Shown: positions 50,272-60,199, counted from the first letter of the stretch. The stretch: DNA of 64,000 nt from Marinospirillum insulare DSM 21763 (GCF_000686905.1 NZ_KK366037.1:127235-191234); one strand, 5' to 3'. Translations and numbers: made by a program. Notes: a model not told the origin generated them from the letters alone.

Positions 50272-50778
50272 ATGAGCCTGCTAACCATTCTTGAATACCC
50301 AGATTCGCGTTTACGCACCCAAGCCAAACCCCTAGAAGCCGCTGACTTCACCCCTGCTTTACAGCAGCAAATTGATGATATGTTTGAAACCATGTATGCA
50401 GCCCCAGGTATCGGCTTAGCTGCGACACAGGTAGATTTCCATAAACAGCTGATTGTTATTGATGTATCTGAAGAAAAAAATCAGCCCTGGGTACTTATTA
50501 ACCCAAAATTTACTCCAATAGAAGCCACTTGCGAACTCATGGAAGAAGGCTGCCTTTCAGTACCCGAATATACAGCTGAAATTGAGCGTTACCTGCGTAT
50601 AAAGGTAACTTCCTTAGACCGTCACGGCAACCCGCAAGAATTTGAATGCGATGGTTTGCTTGCCCATTGCGTACAGCATGAGTGCGACCACCTAAAAGGT
50701 ATTGTCTTTGTCGATTACCTTTCACGCCTTAAACAAGACCGTTTGCGTAAAAAATACTTAAAACTTCAAAAGGCTTAA
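50272..50778 (+). CDS. def: Peptide deformylase
   Basis: 168 residues. The three metal-site motifs are GIGLAATQ, EGCLSVPE, and HECDHLKG. It removes formyl from new proteins with an Fe2+ or Zn2+. It is divergent from the LysM gene, with an 88-base or 127-base shared promoter region depending on that gene's start, and followed by fmt after 6 bases. Confidence 0.97.
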   Translation: MSLLTILEYPDSRLRTQAKPLEAADFTPALQQQIDDMFETMYAAPGIGLAATQVDFHKQLIVIDVSEEKNQPWVLINPKFTPIEATCELMEEGCLSVPEYTAEIERYLRIKVTSLDRHGNPQEFECDGLLAHCVQHECDHLKGIVFVDYLSRLKQDRLRKKYLKLQKA

Positions 50779-50784
50779 TGTTAG

Positions 50785-51759
50785 ATGCGTATTATTTTTG
50801 CTGGAACACCTGAATTTGCGGCAACCAATTTACAAGCCTTACTGAATGCTGGGCATGACATTATTGCTGTTTACACCCAGCCAGACCGCCCAGCTGGACG
50901 AGGCCGCAAACTAAAACCCAGCCCAGTTAAAGCCTTGGCGCTTGAGCACAACCTACCCGTCTTTCAGCCTTTAACGCTTAAAGACCCAGCTGCCCAACAA
51001 GAATTAAATGCACTAGAAGCCGATTTAATGATCGTAGTAGCCTATGGCTTGCTGCTGCCGCAAGTGGTTTTAGATATGCCGCGTTTAGGCTGCATTAATG
51101 TTCACGCCTCTCTATTACCTCGCTGGCGTGGTGCTGCGCCTATTCAACGTGCCTTGTTAGCTGGTGACCAAGCCACTGGCGTTACGCTTATGCAAATGGA
51201 TGTTGGCCTAGACACAGGCGCAATGCTGTTAAAAACCCATTGCCCGATTACCAGCACAGACACCAGCGCCAGCCTACACAACAAGCTAGCCGAACAAGGC
51301 GGTGACGCTTTATTGGAATTACTGCCACGGCTAGCAAAAGGTGAAATTACCGCTGAACCACAAAACGAAGCCGAAGCCACCTATGCCGCCAAATTAAGTA
51401 AAGAAGAAGCGCAAATTAACTGGCAGCTGCCTGCAACAGCAATTGACCGTGCCGTTCGTGGTTTTAATCCTTGGCCAGTGGCTTGGTTTAAAGACGGCGA
51501 AGAAGTAATAAGAGTTTGGCAGGCTGAAGTCGTGCATGAAACAGAAGCACTCATTGAAACAGAGACACCAAGAAACGCAGTAGCAGGCACTTTAGCTGCT
51601 GTGGTTAAAGACGGTTTAATTGTGGCTTGTGGTAAAGGCTGGTTAAAAATCACCCGCTTACAACTGCCCGGAAAACCACAAATGCAGGTCAGCGATTTAC
51701 TCAACGGCAACCCAGACCGCTTCACTGCCAATACAGACCAGCAACAGGTATTCCAATGA
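50785..51759 (+). CDS. fmt: Methionyl-tRNA formyltransferase
   Basis: 324 residues. [20 protein letters not shown] starts the formyl-transferase domain, with the catalytic [16 protein letters not shown] and [10 protein letters not shown]. The C-terminal OB-like domain (about 205-315) binds tRNA. It formylates initiator Met-tRNA. It is followed by rsmB with a 4-base overlap. Confidence 0.96.
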   Translation: MRIIFAGTPEFAATNLQALLNAGHDIIAVYTQPDRPAGRGRKLKPSPVKALALEHNLPVFQPLTLKDPAAQQELNALEADLMIVVAYGLLLPQVVLDMPRLGCINVHASLLPRWRGAAPIQRALLAGDQATGVTLMQMDVGLDTGAMLLKTHCPITSTDTSASLHNKLAEQGGDALLELLPRLAKGEITAEPQNEAEATYAAKLSKEEAQINWQLPATAIDRAVRGFNPWPVAWFKDGEEVIRVWQAEVVHETEALIETETPRNAVAGTLAAVVKDGLIVACGKGWLKITRLQLPGKPQMQVSDLLNGNPDRFTANTDQQQVFQ

Positions 51760-53063
51760 GCGAAGGTGTAGACGCACGCTTAAAAGCCATTCAAGCCTTA
51801 ATGCCAGTGGTGCAACAAAAAGCCTCTTTAACCAGCAGCCTACCCAAAGCGCAACAAAGGCTAAGCAGCGAAGATGCTTCACTTACCCAGGCTCTAGCTT
51901 TTGGTGTCTGCCGCTTTTATACCCGTCTTAATTTTTTAGCAGAACAATTATTAGAACGCCCCTTTAAAAGTAAAGATTTAGACGTGCATTTATTACTGCT
52001 AATTGGGCTTTACCAATTACAAGAAGAGCGAGTTGCCGACTATGCCGCCATAGACACCTGCGTAGAAGCCAGCAAACACTTAAAAAAACCTTGGGCAAGC
52101 AACTTAATTAATGCCTGCCTTAGACGCTTTCAAAGAGAAAAAACCGACTTAACCACACTAATGGAAGGCAAAGAAATTGCTGCCACAGCCCACCCACAAT
52201 GGCTGTTGAAAAAAATCAAAAAAGCTTACCGCCAAGATTGGCAAGCTATTTGTGCAGCGAACAATTTACAACCACCCATGACGCTTAGGGTGAACCAACG
52301 CCAAACCAGCCGTACTGCCTACCTGCAACAGTTAGAAGAACAAGGTATTGAAGCAACCGCTACACCCTTTAGCCCTTGGGGCATTACCCTCGCCCAGCCC
52401 ACACACCCTGCTAATTTACCTAACTTTGCCGAAGGTTTTTTTAGCGTACAAGACGAAGCCGCCCAGCTAGCACCTTTAGTGTTAGCCATTCAAAACGGAC
52501 ACAAGGTATTAGATGCCTGCTGCGCACCCGGTGGCAAAACAGCCCACCTAGCCGAAACAGCAGCTATACAACTAACCGCTTTAGATATAGATGCCCAGCG
52601 CCTTAAACGTGTTGATGAAAACCTAGCCCGCCTACAAGTTACAGCCGAAGTAAAATGTGCCGATGCTGGCGATGTGCAAAACTGGTGGGATGGTGAACAA
52701 TACGACCGCATTTTATTAGATGCACCCTGTTCCGCCACAGGCGTAATACGCCGCCACCCAGATATCAAACTATTAAGGCGCGAAACCGACATTGCAGAAC
52801 TGGCAAAATTACAACAAGAATTGTTAAGCAAGTTATGGCCATTACTTAAAGTAGGCGGCAAATTACTTTATGCCACCTGCTCTATTCTGCCCGAAGAAAA
52901 CCAACATCCACTGGCCAACTTTTTATACCAAACTCCCAATGCCAAAGAAGTGGTTATTCAAGCAGACTGGGGTACAAAACAACGCCTAGGTAGGCAGCTA
53001 TTTCCACAAGCCCAAGGGCACGATGGATTTTTTTATTGTTTGATAGAAAAGACGGAATCATGA
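51756..53063 (+). CDS. rsmB: 16S rRNA m5C967 methyltransferase RsmB
   Basis: 435 residues. An N-terminal NusB-like RNA-binding domain (about 8-140) is followed by a methylase with [16 protein letters not shown] (SAM site), [20 protein letters not shown] (catalytic PC motif) and [13 protein letters not shown] (second cysteine). It methylates C967 of 16S rRNA. It overlaps fmt by 4 bases and the fic gene by ATGA. trkA normally follows in relatives. Confidence 0.95.
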   Translation: MSEGVDARLKAIQALMPVVQQKASLTSSLPKAQQRLSSEDASLTQALAFGVCRFYTRLNFLAEQLLERPFKSKDLDVHLLLLIGLYQLQEERVADYAAIDTCVEASKHLKKPWASNLINACLRRFQREKTDLTTLMEGKEIAATAHPQWLLKKIKKAYRQDWQAICAANNLQPPMTLRVNQRQTSRTAYLQQLEEQGIEATATPFSPWGITLAQPTHPANLPNFAEGFFSVQDEAAQLAPLVLAIQNGHKVLDACCAPGGKTAHLAETAAIQLTALDIDAQRLKRVDENLARLQVTAEVKCADAGDVQNWWDGEQYDRILLDAPCSATGVIRRHPDIKLLRRETDIAELAKLQQELLSKLWPLLKVGGKLLYATCSILPEENQHPLANFLYQTPNAKEVVIQADWGTKQRLGRQLFPQAQGHDGFFYCLIEKTES

Positions 53064-53665
53064 TTTTAGACAACAAACTCAATATCACTCACCAAATTGA
53101 ACTGGCAAAAGCCGAAGAAAAAATTAGCAAACAAAAAGCCAAACAGCTTTTTGATACTGGTGATATTGAACAAGCTGAAATCGGCACTTATGCTGGCTTA
53201 TCTTATATTCATGCTTATTTGTTTGACGAAATTTATGAATTTGCAGGCAAACTACGTGAAGTCAATATTGCCAAAGGTAACTTTCGTTTTGCACCGGTTA
53301 TTTACCTTGCGCCAGCTTTAAAGCAAATTGATAAAATGCCGCAAAGCAACTTTAATCAAATCATTGAAAAATACGTTGAAATGAATGTTGCCCACCCTTT
53401 TCGTGAAGGTAATGGTCGCGCTACCCGCATTTGGCTAGACCTTATCTTAAAAAAAGAACTGCAACAGGTTATTGACTGGAACTTGGTTAATAAAGAAACC
53501 TACCTTAATGCCATGCAGCGCAGCCCAGTTGATGATACCGATATTAAAAAGCTACTCAAAAACGCCTTAACCAACCAAACACACAACCGCGAACTTTTCA
53601 TGAAAGGGATAGACGTTAGCTACTTCTACGAAGGCTATAGTGAATTTAAAACTAGCGATCTCTAA
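53060..53665 (+). CDS. Class III Fic family AMP-transferase
   Basis: 201 residues from the ATG at 53060, which overlaps the rsmB stop as ATGA; a longer in-frame start inside rsmB is unlikely. The Fic motif HPFREGNGRATR is at 112-123. The inhibitory motif SYFYEG (S-x-x-x-E-G) is at the C-terminus (187-192), which marks class III, as in NmFic of Neisseria, where it self-inhibits in place of an antitoxin. Fic proteins add AMP to target proteins. The place after rsmB is usually held by trkA. No separate antitoxin gene is seen. Confidence 0.85.
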   Translation: MILDNKLNITHQIELAKAEEKISKQKAKQLFDTGDIEQAEIGTYAGLSYIHAYLFDEIYEFAGKLREVNIAKGNFRFAPVIYLAPALKQIDKMPQSNFNQIIEKYVEMNVAHPFREGNGRATRIWLDLILKKELQQVIDWNLVNKETYLNAMQRSPVDDTDIKKLLKNALTNQTHNRELFMKGIDVSYFYEGYSEFKTSDL

Positions 53666-53701
53666 TTATAGGCAAGCCTCCAGCCCCATTAAAACGCTAG
53701 C

Positions 53702-53740
53702 GATCAGATACAAATTAAGCTTTTAAAATTGACTATAGCC
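53702..53740 (+). repeat. REP-like palindrome, degenerate copy
   Basis: The sequence starts GATCAGATACAAATTAAG and ends AAAATTGACTATAGCC, with CTTTT in the middle. It aligns with three better copies at 54857, 60155 and 63165. It lies between the fic gene and the YafO-like module. The inverted arms are eroded. Confidence 0.5.
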
Positions 53741-53759
53741 TAATATTACTAGTTTAAAC

Positions 53760-54179
53760 TCAGGAAGAATGAAACTCTTCTGCAATATCTGCATAGCCAG
53801 GTAGTTTAGTCTGCTGTTTGCGGCAAATTTTATGGGCAGGCTCTGGAATAAGAGCTATTAATAAATAGCGATAGCGTTCTGAAAAGTGTTGTACGTATAC
53901 CAAAAACTGATCGCTGGTTTGCTTAATTTGCTGGCGTATCCCACGTTGCTTATAGAGCTTTATTTGCTCGTCTGAAAGCAGGTGAATATGCCAAAGTTCA
54001 GACTGAGCAACTTGCACTGGCCAATCAAAAGGAACATCTCTACCAAAGTCTTCAGGTCTGCGTCCTGCCTTATAAGCTAAAAACCTTACTTGAAGATCTT
54101 TAGATTTTTCTTCACCCAACGCCTCTATTAAAGAGGAATGTAACTCTATCCTGGGGGCGAGGTTGGCAGTGTAGACCAA
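53760..54179 (-). CDS. YafO-like mRNA interferase toxin
   Basis: 139 residues. It matches the E. coli YafO plan: FLAYKAGRRPEDFGRDVPFD (YKxG...FGRD), then WP, then WHIHLL, then SDQFLVYVQ, then LLIALIPEPAHK, and AEEF at the end. YafO cuts mRNA on ribosomes. Start is TTG at 54179, only 2 bases after the stop of the upstream gene, so translation may be coupled. The usual partner YafN (Phd-like) is absent; the upstream gene is of another type. Toxic activity is inferred. Confidence 0.75.
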   Translation of the reverse strand: MVYTANLAPRIELHSSLIEALGEEKSKDLQVRFLAYKAGRRPEDFGRDVPFDWPVQVAQSELWHIHLLSDEQIKLYKQRGIRQQIKQTSDQFLVYVQHFSERYRYLLIALIPEPAHKICRKQQTKLPGYADIAEEFHSS

Positions 54180-54181
54180 AA

Positions 54182-54730
54182 CTATTGCACCAATGCAACG
54201 GCTTCACTAGGAGTAAACCCTAATGCTACTAAGCTTTTAGTAGAAGCATCTACGGCTTCTTTTTTGCTCTTAAAGAATGCACCCGTTTCTAAGACCTCAT
54301 CTTCTTCAAACTGCTTTAGCACTAAATATAGTTTTTCAAAATCATTGCGTACTTTAATAATGGAATTAAGCACTTTTTCATCTAAAGAATGATGAGTTGA
54401 AAAACCATTAAAATCTATTTCAGCACGAATGAATTCAACTTGCCCAGAAAACTGCAAGATTGTACTTGCCACAAAGCCCAATGCTTTATTAAGCTCCTCA
54501 GCCTCTATATCAACAAGGTCAATAACTCTAGTTGAAAACTGAGATAGCTTGTTTCTAAGCGCCTCACTCTCATTCAAAACCTTGTTTGCTAGTTGCGTTT
54601 CAACTACTTTAGCTTGTTCATTACTACTTAGCCCAACGGCACTATTACCAGCTTTAATTAATTGGTGTGCATCTTGCTTTATCTCAGCAACACACATAGA
54701 GAATCCTGCAGCTGCTAGTAAATTAATCAT
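54182..54730 (-). CDS. Helical protein of unknown function, possible partner of the YafO-like toxin
   Basis: 182 residues from the ATG at 54730, which has GAGG in GGGGAAGAGGTAAAC just before it; the longer frame to 54871 runs into a REP-like repeat and is rejected. The sequence looks largely alpha-helical with coiled segments (for example NKVLNESEALRNKLSQFSTR and NDFEKLYLVLKQFEEDE). It has no Phd, MazE or HTH pattern I recognise. Its stop is 2 bases before the YafO-like start, so it may be an antitoxin of a new kind, or an unrelated gene. Confidence 0.6.
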   Translation of the reverse strand: MINLLAAAGFSMCVAEIKQDAHQLIKAGNSAVGLSSNEQAKVVETQLANKVLNESEALRNKLSQFSTRVIDLVDIEAEELNKALGFVASTILQFSGQVEFIRAEIDFNGFSTHHSLDEKVLNSIIKVRNDFEKLYLVLKQFEEDEVLETGAFFKSKKEAVDASTKSLVALGFTPSEAVALVQ

Positions 54731-54856
54731 GTTTACCTCTTCTCCCCAAGCCAACCTTGAGTTTTTGCACACCAAAATACTAGCATAAACCCTCACCTTA
54801 AAATATCTAACTATGATAGCAGCACCTAATAAGGCATTTATTTCCACGCAGCAGGG

Positions 54857-54897
54857 CAGGGTCAGACGCAATTTAGCTTTTTTAATTGACTCTGCTC
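54857..54897 (+). repeat. REP-like palindrome, copy A
   Basis: Left arm CAGACGCAATT and right arm AATTGACTCTG match at 9 of 11 positions and are joined by TAGCTTTTTT. It is upstream of the YafO-like pair and downstream of the gene at 54914. Related copies occur at 53702, 60155 and 63165. Confidence 0.65.
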
Positions 54898-54913
54898 TCT
54901 TCCTAATTTAATT

Positions 54914-55351
54914 CTAACCCTGTTTTACCGTATCACCCGCTAACTGCTTTTCAATTTTCACTTCAGTTTCTTCTTTTATCTTCTGTGCAATAATAGCTTC
55001 AATTTTCTCACGTTCATCGTGTTCCATACTTTCTAGGTCTTCTTCCGTTAGCCCCATACTTTTCAGAATACGATCGCGCACTTTTTCAGCGTCAGTCATT
55101 TGCATCCAAGCTAAAAACTCATCAATAGCGTTGGTGTTGCTTTCATCAGGTTGTTTAAATGCATCAGTATTCATATCAGCAGTCGTAGCACTTACAGTTT
55201 TTGTTGCTGCTTTAGCTTGTGCCTGCTGCAAGGTTTTAGAAAAAGCATCAGCGCTATTAGATTTATCCACAAGTGCGGTTTTACCTGCAAGTGTGCCCGG
55301 CTGCTGCAAGTATTGAGTGTCTGTAATATAAATAGCCATAAGTTCTACCAT
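54914..55351 (-). CDS. Conserved hypothetical protein downstream of mazF
   Basis: 145 residues from the ATG at 55351 (an alternative ATG lies four codons on). The N-terminal half is low complexity and Ala/Thr-rich; the C-terminal half is DEFLAWMQMTDAEKVRDRIL then KSMGLTEEDLESMEHDEREK, a helical pattern I recall from uncharacterised proteobacterial proteins with a (F/Y)xxWMxxTxAExxR...GLTEEDL core. It is 10 bases after mazF, so likely co-transcribed. A relative of its N-terminus is found as a fragment at 62940. Confidence 0.65.
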   Translation of the reverse strand: MVELMAIYITDTQYLQQPGTLAGKTALVDKSNSADAFSKTLQQAQAKAATKTVSATTADMNTDAFKQPDESNTNAIDEFLAWMQMTDAEKVRDRILKSMGLTEEDLESMEHDEREKIEAIIAQKIKEETEVKIEKQLAGDTVKQG

Positions 55352-55361
55352 TAATTTCCAG

Positions 55362-55697
55362 CTAAATACTTAAAATAGTTGCTGCTAAGTCTTTAACATT
55401 TTTTAAACAACAAGCATTGACTGAATCCACAGTGCGTAAATTTCTTGCTTTCCAATCTAACGATTTTAATTGGTCAACCAAAATCACGCCGGTTGTTTTT
55501 TTGCTGCCTTCCACAGCCACTTCAAAAGGATAGCCTTTAGCCTGATTTGTAATAGGGCAAAGCCATGCAAACCCAGTTTTTTGATTAAATAACTGATTAG
55601 TTAAAACTAATGCTGGGCGTTTGCCTGCCTGTTCGTGTCCTGCTTGTGGATTAAAGTCTAGTAAAACAATGTCACCCACATCAGGTACAGAACTCAT
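55362..55697 (-). CDS. mazF: MazF-family endoribonuclease toxin
   Basis: 111 residues with the MazF/PemK fold: PDVGDIVLLDFNPQAGHEQA, KRPALVLTNQLFN, and GVILVDQLKSLDWKARNL. The arginine after GK (KRPALVL) and the T of DQLKSLDW-type motif are the usual active-site region. It cuts mRNA at short sequences and is held by MazE. It overlaps mazE by ATGA. Confidence 0.92.
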   Translation of the reverse strand: MSSVPDVGDIVLLDFNPQAGHEQAGKRPALVLTNQLFNQKTGFAWLCPITNQAKGYPFEVAVEGSKKTTGVILVDQLKSLDWKARNLRTVDSVNACCLKNVKDLAATILSI

Positions 55698-55924
55698 AGC
55701 AGCTCATTCCCTACTGAACTAGTCATTAGTTCAATATGGCTATTCTCAGTGGTTATCTTGCCTAGCAATTCCTCTAAAGAAGGTTTAGCTGCTTCTATTA
55801 CCAGTGTATCTTCTTTTAAAGTAAGGTTTACTTGATCGCCAACTTGCAGCGACAAAGCATCTAAAATGTTTTTGGGTAACCTAAGCGCAGCACTATTGCC
55901 CCACTTAGAAATTGAAACAGACAT
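55694..55924 (-). CDS. mazE: MazE-family antitoxin
   Basis: 76 residues from the ATG at 55924, with GGAGG 6 bases before; an upstream GTG at 55936 is inside that ribosome site. SVSISKWGNSAALRLPKNIL is the AbrB/MazE DNA-binding half; the rest is the toxin-binding tail. It should neutralise MazF and repress the operon, probably at a palindrome about 31-40 bases upstream. Confidence 0.92.
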   Translation of the reverse strand: MSVSISKWGNSAALRLPKNILDALSLQVGDQVNLTLKEDTLVIEAAKPSLEELLGKITTENSHIELMTSSVGNELL

Positions 55925-55955
55925 AAGCACCTCCACAGAACCAAAGTAGATACAT

Positions 55956-55965
55956 TGTAGCTACA
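55956..55965. promoter_or_regulatory. Candidate mazE operator palindrome
   Basis: TGTAGCTACA is a perfect 10-base palindrome overlapping the minus-strand TACAAT, a good -10 candidate, 32 bases before the mazE start. The overlap with the promoter suits autorepression. Confidence 0.4.
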
Positions 55966-56029
55966 TGAGTAAATAGATGCAATTTCTCACCAATACTTTT
56001 TGGCTAATAACCTTTATTAGCAAGCCAGC

Positions 56030-56938
56030 TTATTTCTTATACACATTTTTCCCTGGCACACTTTTAAAGCGCTTATACGCCCATTGGTATTGTTCAGGCG
56101 CATAGGCAATGATTTGTTCTACGCTGGCATTTACACCTGCTACAGCGGTTACTTCATCGTCTGAATAAACCTGTTCATCGGCGGGTATTAGAATTAGCTC
56201 AAAACCCCTTCCTTTGGGCAGGCGTTTAGCAAGGGCGGTAAAAACTTTCGCACCCGTTTTTTGTACTAGTTTGGGTAACAAGGTTGCGGTTAAAGCGGGC
56301 TGACCATAAAAAGGAACGATTTCGCCACCTTGCCCTTTATCGGGTACTTGGTCGGGTAAAATGCCGATCATTTCGCCACGCTTTAACGCTTTTAAAAGCC
56401 CAGCCACGCCTTTTATATTGGCAGGCACTAGGTTGCCACCCATGCGGCAACGCCCTTTACGAATGGTGGCATCTAACTCCGCAAGCTTGGGTTCAGAATA
56501 CATAAAGGTGAAGTTGGTTTTATGTGACATCAGCTGGGCAATGAGTTCCCACTGGCCAATATGCGGGCCTAATAAAATAATCGGCTGTTTGTTTTTATTA
56601 GCTTCTTCAACGGCTTCAATGCCCTGCAAAGAAACAAAATCTGCTAGCACTTTTTCTTTAGGTGCCATCCACATACGCCCCATTTCTAGCATTGTACGGG
56701 TAATTTCTATAATGGACTGTTTACCTAACACATCACGTTCTTCTTGTGATAACTCAGGAAAGCACAGGCTTAAATTAACTTTAGCTATGTTTCTTTCACG
56801 TTTAACAAAGCGCCACACTAGGCTGCCAATAGGTACTGCTAAAGCTTGCAGCCATGCTAGGGGTAGCAGTGATAACAACCACCAGCCTTTGGTAATAACA
56901 CCCGCTTTTAAACGGTTAGAGAGTTTACTTTTTTTCAC
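56030..56938 (-). CDS. Lysophospholipid/lipid A acyltransferase (LpxL/HtrB family)
   Basis: 302 residues. One N-terminal hydrophobic segment (about 15-40) anchors it in the inner membrane. The acyltransferase motif LGPHIGQWE (H-x4-D/E type) is present, as is GILPDQVPDKGQGGEIVPFY. It probably adds a secondary acyl chain to lipid A, or acts on another lysolipid. It lies beside DUF2782 and polA in the same order as in relatives. Confidence 0.85.
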   Translation of the reverse strand: MKKSKLSNRLKAGVITKGWWLLSLLPLAWLQALAVPIGSLVWRFVKRERNIAKVNLSLCFPELSQEERDVLGKQSIIEITRTMLEMGRMWMAPKEKVLADFVSLQGIEAVEEANKNKQPIILLGPHIGQWELIAQLMSHKTNFTFMYSEPKLAELDATIRKGRCRMGGNLVPANIKGVAGLLKALKRGEMIGILPDQVPDKGQGGEIVPFYGQPALTATLLPKLVQKTGAKVFTALAKRLPKGRGFELILIPADEQVYSDDEVTAVAGVNASVEQIIAYAPEQYQWAYKRFKSVPGKNVYKK

Positions 56939-56970
56939 GTTTTAATTTACTTTTTACCGAAGTTTCACTT

Positions 56971-57252
56971 TTACCACTTAAACAAGATCCAGCTAGGAAT
57001 TAATAAACGACCACGTTCTTGGCGTTTATCTAACTGTCCATCGCCTTCAGAATCAACTAGATAGTAGGGTTCGCCTACTTTAGGAATAATTTTAATAGCA
57101 TATAACTGACCATTCACCCGATACTCTTCAATGGTTCGGTCAGCTTCTTGGCGAATGGTGATTTCGGGTTCTGGTGAATTTGCTAAGGCAAGGCTTGTAA
57201 AAGGCACAGCCATTAAAAATACCAGCAAAGCGGTCAAGCGTATTTTTTTCAT
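56971..57252 (-). CDS. DUF2782 family periplasmic protein
   Basis: 93 residues. A signal peptide (about 1-24, end SLALANS) is followed by a short domain, TIRQEADRTIEEYRVNGQLY AIKIIPKVGEPYYLVDS in two parts, and a C-terminal KQERGRLLIPSWILFKW. It is divergent from polA and next to the acyltransferase gene, the constant place of DUF2782 genes in pseudomonads. Its function is not known. Confidence 0.85.
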   Translation of the reverse strand: MKKIRLTALLVFLMAVPFTSLALANSPEPEITIRQEADRTIEEYRVNGQLYAIKIIPKVGEPYYLVDSEGDGQLDKRQERGRLLIPSWILFKW

Positions 57253-57365
57253 AAGAATCCCTCCAAGGGATGCGTTGTCTGGCAGAGTTCAGTATGCTTT
57301 CTACCACTGCTAATATTAACATTCTAACGCAAACTAACTTTTTACCCTACATTTGGAACAGCCTC

Positions 57366-60146
57366 ATGCAATCTGCCTCTGCACAACTGCCACTTATTTT
57401 GGTTGATGGTTCATCTTACCTTTACCGTGCTTTTCATGCTTTACCTCCTTTAGAAACCAGTAAAGGGCAACCAACTGGGGCAATAAAAGGTGTTCTAAAT
57501 ATGCTTAGAAGCCTTATTAAAACTTACCCCAATAGCCCGATTGCAGTGGTGTTTGATGCTAAGGGCGGCACCTTTCGTGATGAGCTTTATGCTGAATACA
57601 AAGCACAGCGCCCACCCATGCCCGATGATTTACGTAGCCAAATTGAACCCTTACACGCCAGCGTTAAAGCTCTGGGTTTACCTTTATTGTGCATTGAAGG
57701 GGTTGAAGCGGATGATGTGATTGGCACGCTAGCCAGACAAGCCGCCGCCCAAGGTCAAAAGGTGATTATTTCCACTGGCGATAAAGACATGGCGCAGTTG
57801 GTTTGCGATAAGGTTTCGTTAGTCAACACCATGACCAACACCTTTATGGATGTTGCTGGGGTTAAAGAAAAGTACGGTATTGGCCCAGAGCTGATTATCG
57901 ACTTTCTAGCCTTAATGGGTGATAAGTCAGATAATATTCCAGGCGTACCTGGGGTAGGTGAAAAAACGGCTTTAGCTTTACTGCAAGGCATTGGCAGTAT
58001 GGATGACCTTTATGCCAACCTAGAAAAAATTGCTGATCTTAAATTTAGAGGTTCTAAAACAACCGCTAAAAAGCTCGAAGAAAACCGTGATCAGGCTTAC
58101 CTGTCTTACCAGCTAGCCACCATTAAGCTGGATTGCGAGCTGCCTTTAAAGTGGCATGAACTTCACTTAAACGAACCTGATACTGCCGCTTTAATCGAGC
58201 TTTATAACGAACTCGAATTTAAAGCTTGGCTGCGTGACCTGCTTGATAAAAACACCAGCGATTCATCAGAGCAATCTACAACAGAAAAACAACCAGAAGC
58301 AAAAGAAGCAAAAGAAGCAGCAGTACCAGAAACCGTTGCTACTCATTATGAAATAATCTTTAAACAGGACGATTTAGATAAGTGGGTTAAAAAGCTTCAA
58401 GATGCCAAGTGCTTTGCCTTAGACACTGAAACCACCAGCCTTAATTATATGCAGGCTGAAATTGTGGGGATTTCTTTTGCAGTAACCGCTGGTGAAGCCG
58501 CTTATGTGCCTTTTAGCCATAACTATTTAGATGCACCCAAACAGCTTAACCGTGAAGCAGTCTTAGCCCAACTAAAACCTTTATTGGAAGATCCCAAGCT
58601 AGGCAAAATTGGCCAAAACTTAAAGTACGATATGAGTGTTTTGGCGAATCACGGTATTCACCTAAAAGGTATTACAGCCGACACTATGCTGGAATCTTAT
58701 GTTTTAAATTCCACTGCCACCCGTCACGATATGGATTCTTTAGCCCTTAAATACCTAGGTCGTTCAACAGTTAGCTTTGAAGAACTAGCCGGTAAAGGTG
58801 CTAAACAATTAACTTTCGATCAACTAGAAATAGACTCAGCAGGATTTTATGCCGCTGAAGATGCCGATATTACCTTGCAGCTGCACCAAGCCCTTAGCCC
58901 ACAAGTAAAAGCTATCGGTCGTTTGCAGGAAGTCTTGGATGAACTGGAAACTCCCCTTGTTAGCCTGCTTTCAAAAATTGAGCGTCAAGGGGTAAAAATT
59001 GATGTGCCTCTTCTACAGTTACACTCCCAAGAAATGGCAAGACGTATTTTAGAATTAGAAGAAGAAGCCCATGAAATTGCTGGTAAGCCTTTTAATTTAA
59101 GCTCTCCCAAGCAACTAGCAGAAATACTCTTCACAGAACAAAAACTGCCCATCCTTAAAAAAACTCCCAAAGGCGCACCTTCAACAGCAGAAGCCATTTT
59201 AGAAGAACTAGCCTTAGATTTCCCGCTACCAAAATTAATTATGGAGTACCGTGGCTTATCTAAATTACGCAACACCTATACCGACAAACTACCCCAGCTA
59301 GTTGAACAAAGAACTGGGCGGGTACACACTAGCTACCACCAAGCAGTCACTGCTACAGGGCGTTTATCTAGCTCCGACCCTAACTTACAAAATATTCCCA
59401 TTCGTAACGAAGAAGGCCGCCGTATTCGCCAAGCTTTTATTGCTGAGTCCGGCTATTTGTTGGTGGCTGCGGACTATTCACAAATTGAATTAAGAATCAT
59501 GGCACACCTATCGGGTGATAAGGGCTTACTAACTGCCTTTGCTGAAGGAAAAGATATTCACCGTGCTACAGCAGCTGAAGTATTTGGCTTACAGCTAGAT
59601 AAAGTCACCAATGACCAGCGCCGCAGCGCAAAAGCAATTAACTTCGGTTTAATTTATGGCATGAGCGCTTATGGCTTATCACGCCAACTACACATTGATC
59701 CGGGCCAAGCTAAGCTTTATATCGAAAAATATTTTGAACGCTACCCAGGTGTACGTCGTTATATGGACGAAACCCGCAGCAGTGCAGCCGAATTAGGTTA
59801 TGTAGAAACCCTGTTTGGGCGTAGGCTTTATTTACCAGAAATTAATTCACGTAACTTTAACCAGCGCCAAGGTGCCGAACGCACCGCCATTAACGCGCCT
59901 ATGCAGGGTACAGCAGCCGATATTATGAAAGCCGCCATGTTAGCCGTTGATAAATGGCTTGAAGCGTCTAAGCTAGATGCACGCATTATTATGCAGGTAC
60001 ACGATGAGCTGGTTTTTGAGGTGAAAGAAGATCAGGTGGAAGCATTAATTGCAGGCATAACACCCTGCATGGAAAATGCAGCCAAGCTAGATGTACCTTT
60101 ATTAGTTGAAGCCGCTAGCGGTAAAAACTGGGATGAAGCGCATTAA
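57366..60146 (+). CDS. polA: DNA polymerase I
   Basis: 926 residues from the ATG at 57366 (the open frame continues upstream without support); E. coli PolA has 928. The 5'-nuclease has GDKDMAQLV. The 3'-5' proofreading domain retains all acid residues: DTETTS with Asp353 and Glu355, NLKYDMSVL, and YAAEDADIT. The polymerase has [28 protein letters not shown] and [10 protein letters not shown]. It fills gaps and removes RNA primers. A REP-like repeat starts 8 bases after the stop, and a diverged piece of this gene (residues about 538-597) recurs at 62981. Confidence 0.97.
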   Translation: MQSASAQLPLILVDGSSYLYRAFHALPPLETSKGQPTGAIKGVLNMLRSLIKTYPNSPIAVVFDAKGGTFRDELYAEYKAQRPPMPDDLRSQIEPLHASVKALGLPLLCIEGVEADDVIGTLARQAAAQGQKVIISTGDKDMAQLVCDKVSLVNTMTNTFMDVAGVKEKYGIGPELIIDFLALMGDKSDNIPGVPGVGEKTALALLQGIGSMDDLYANLEKIADLKFRGSKTTAKKLEENRDQAYLSYQLATIKLDCELPLKWHELHLNEPDTAALIELYNELEFKAWLRDLLDKNTSDSSEQSTTEKQPEAKEAKEAAVPETVATHYEIIFKQDDLDKWVKKLQDAKCFALDTETTSLNYMQAEIVGISFAVTAGEAAYVPFSHNYLDAPKQLNREAVLAQLKPLLEDPKLGKIGQNLKYDMSVLANHGIHLKGITADTMLESYVLNSTATRHDMDSLALKYLGRSTVSFEELAGKGAKQLTFDQLEIDSAGFYAAEDADITLQLHQALSPQVKAIGRLQEVLDELETPLVSLLSKIERQGVKIDVPLLQLHSQEMARRILELEEEAHEIAGKPFNLSSPKQLAEILFTEQKLPILKKTPKGAPSTAEAILEELALDFPLPKLIMEYRGLSKLRNTYTDKLPQLVEQRTGRVHTSYHQAVTATGRLSSSDPNLQNIPIRNEEGRRIRQAFIAESGYLLVAADYSQIELRIMAHLSGDKGLLTAFAEGKDIHRATAAEVFGLQLDKVTNDQRRSAKAINFGLIYGMSAYGLSRQLHIDPGQAKLYIEKYFERYPGVRRYMDETRSSAAELGYVETLFGRRLYLPEINSRNFNQRQGAERTAINAPMQGTAADIMKAAMLAVDKWLEASKLDARIIMQVHDELVFEVKEDQVEALIAGITPCMENAAKLDVPLLVEAASGKNWDEAH

Positions 60147-60154
60147 GGATTAGC

Positions 60155-60199
60155 TGGGGTCAGATCCAAATTTAGGCTTTTTAAATTGGCTCTGCCCCC
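60155..60199 (+). repeat. REP-like palindrome, copy B
   Basis: Left arm GGGGTCAGATCCAAATTTA and right arm TTAAATTGGCTCTGCCCC pair imperfectly around GGCTTTT. It begins 8 bases after the polA stop. Copies C, A and the degenerate copy are at 63165, 54857 and 53702. In other gammaproteobacteria such arms belong to REP sequences linked to RAYT transposases; none is in this window. Confidence 0.75.

Noticed and set aside
54731..54871. N-terminal extension of the 182-residue protein frame upstream of 54730
   Set aside because: It runs through a REP-like repeat and has no ribosome site, while the ATG at 54730 has GAGG just before it.
57270..57365. Extra 32 codons at the start of the polA frame
   Set aside because: The 926-residue form from 57366 fits the family, and the extension overlaps the promoter region shared with the divergent DUF2782 gene.
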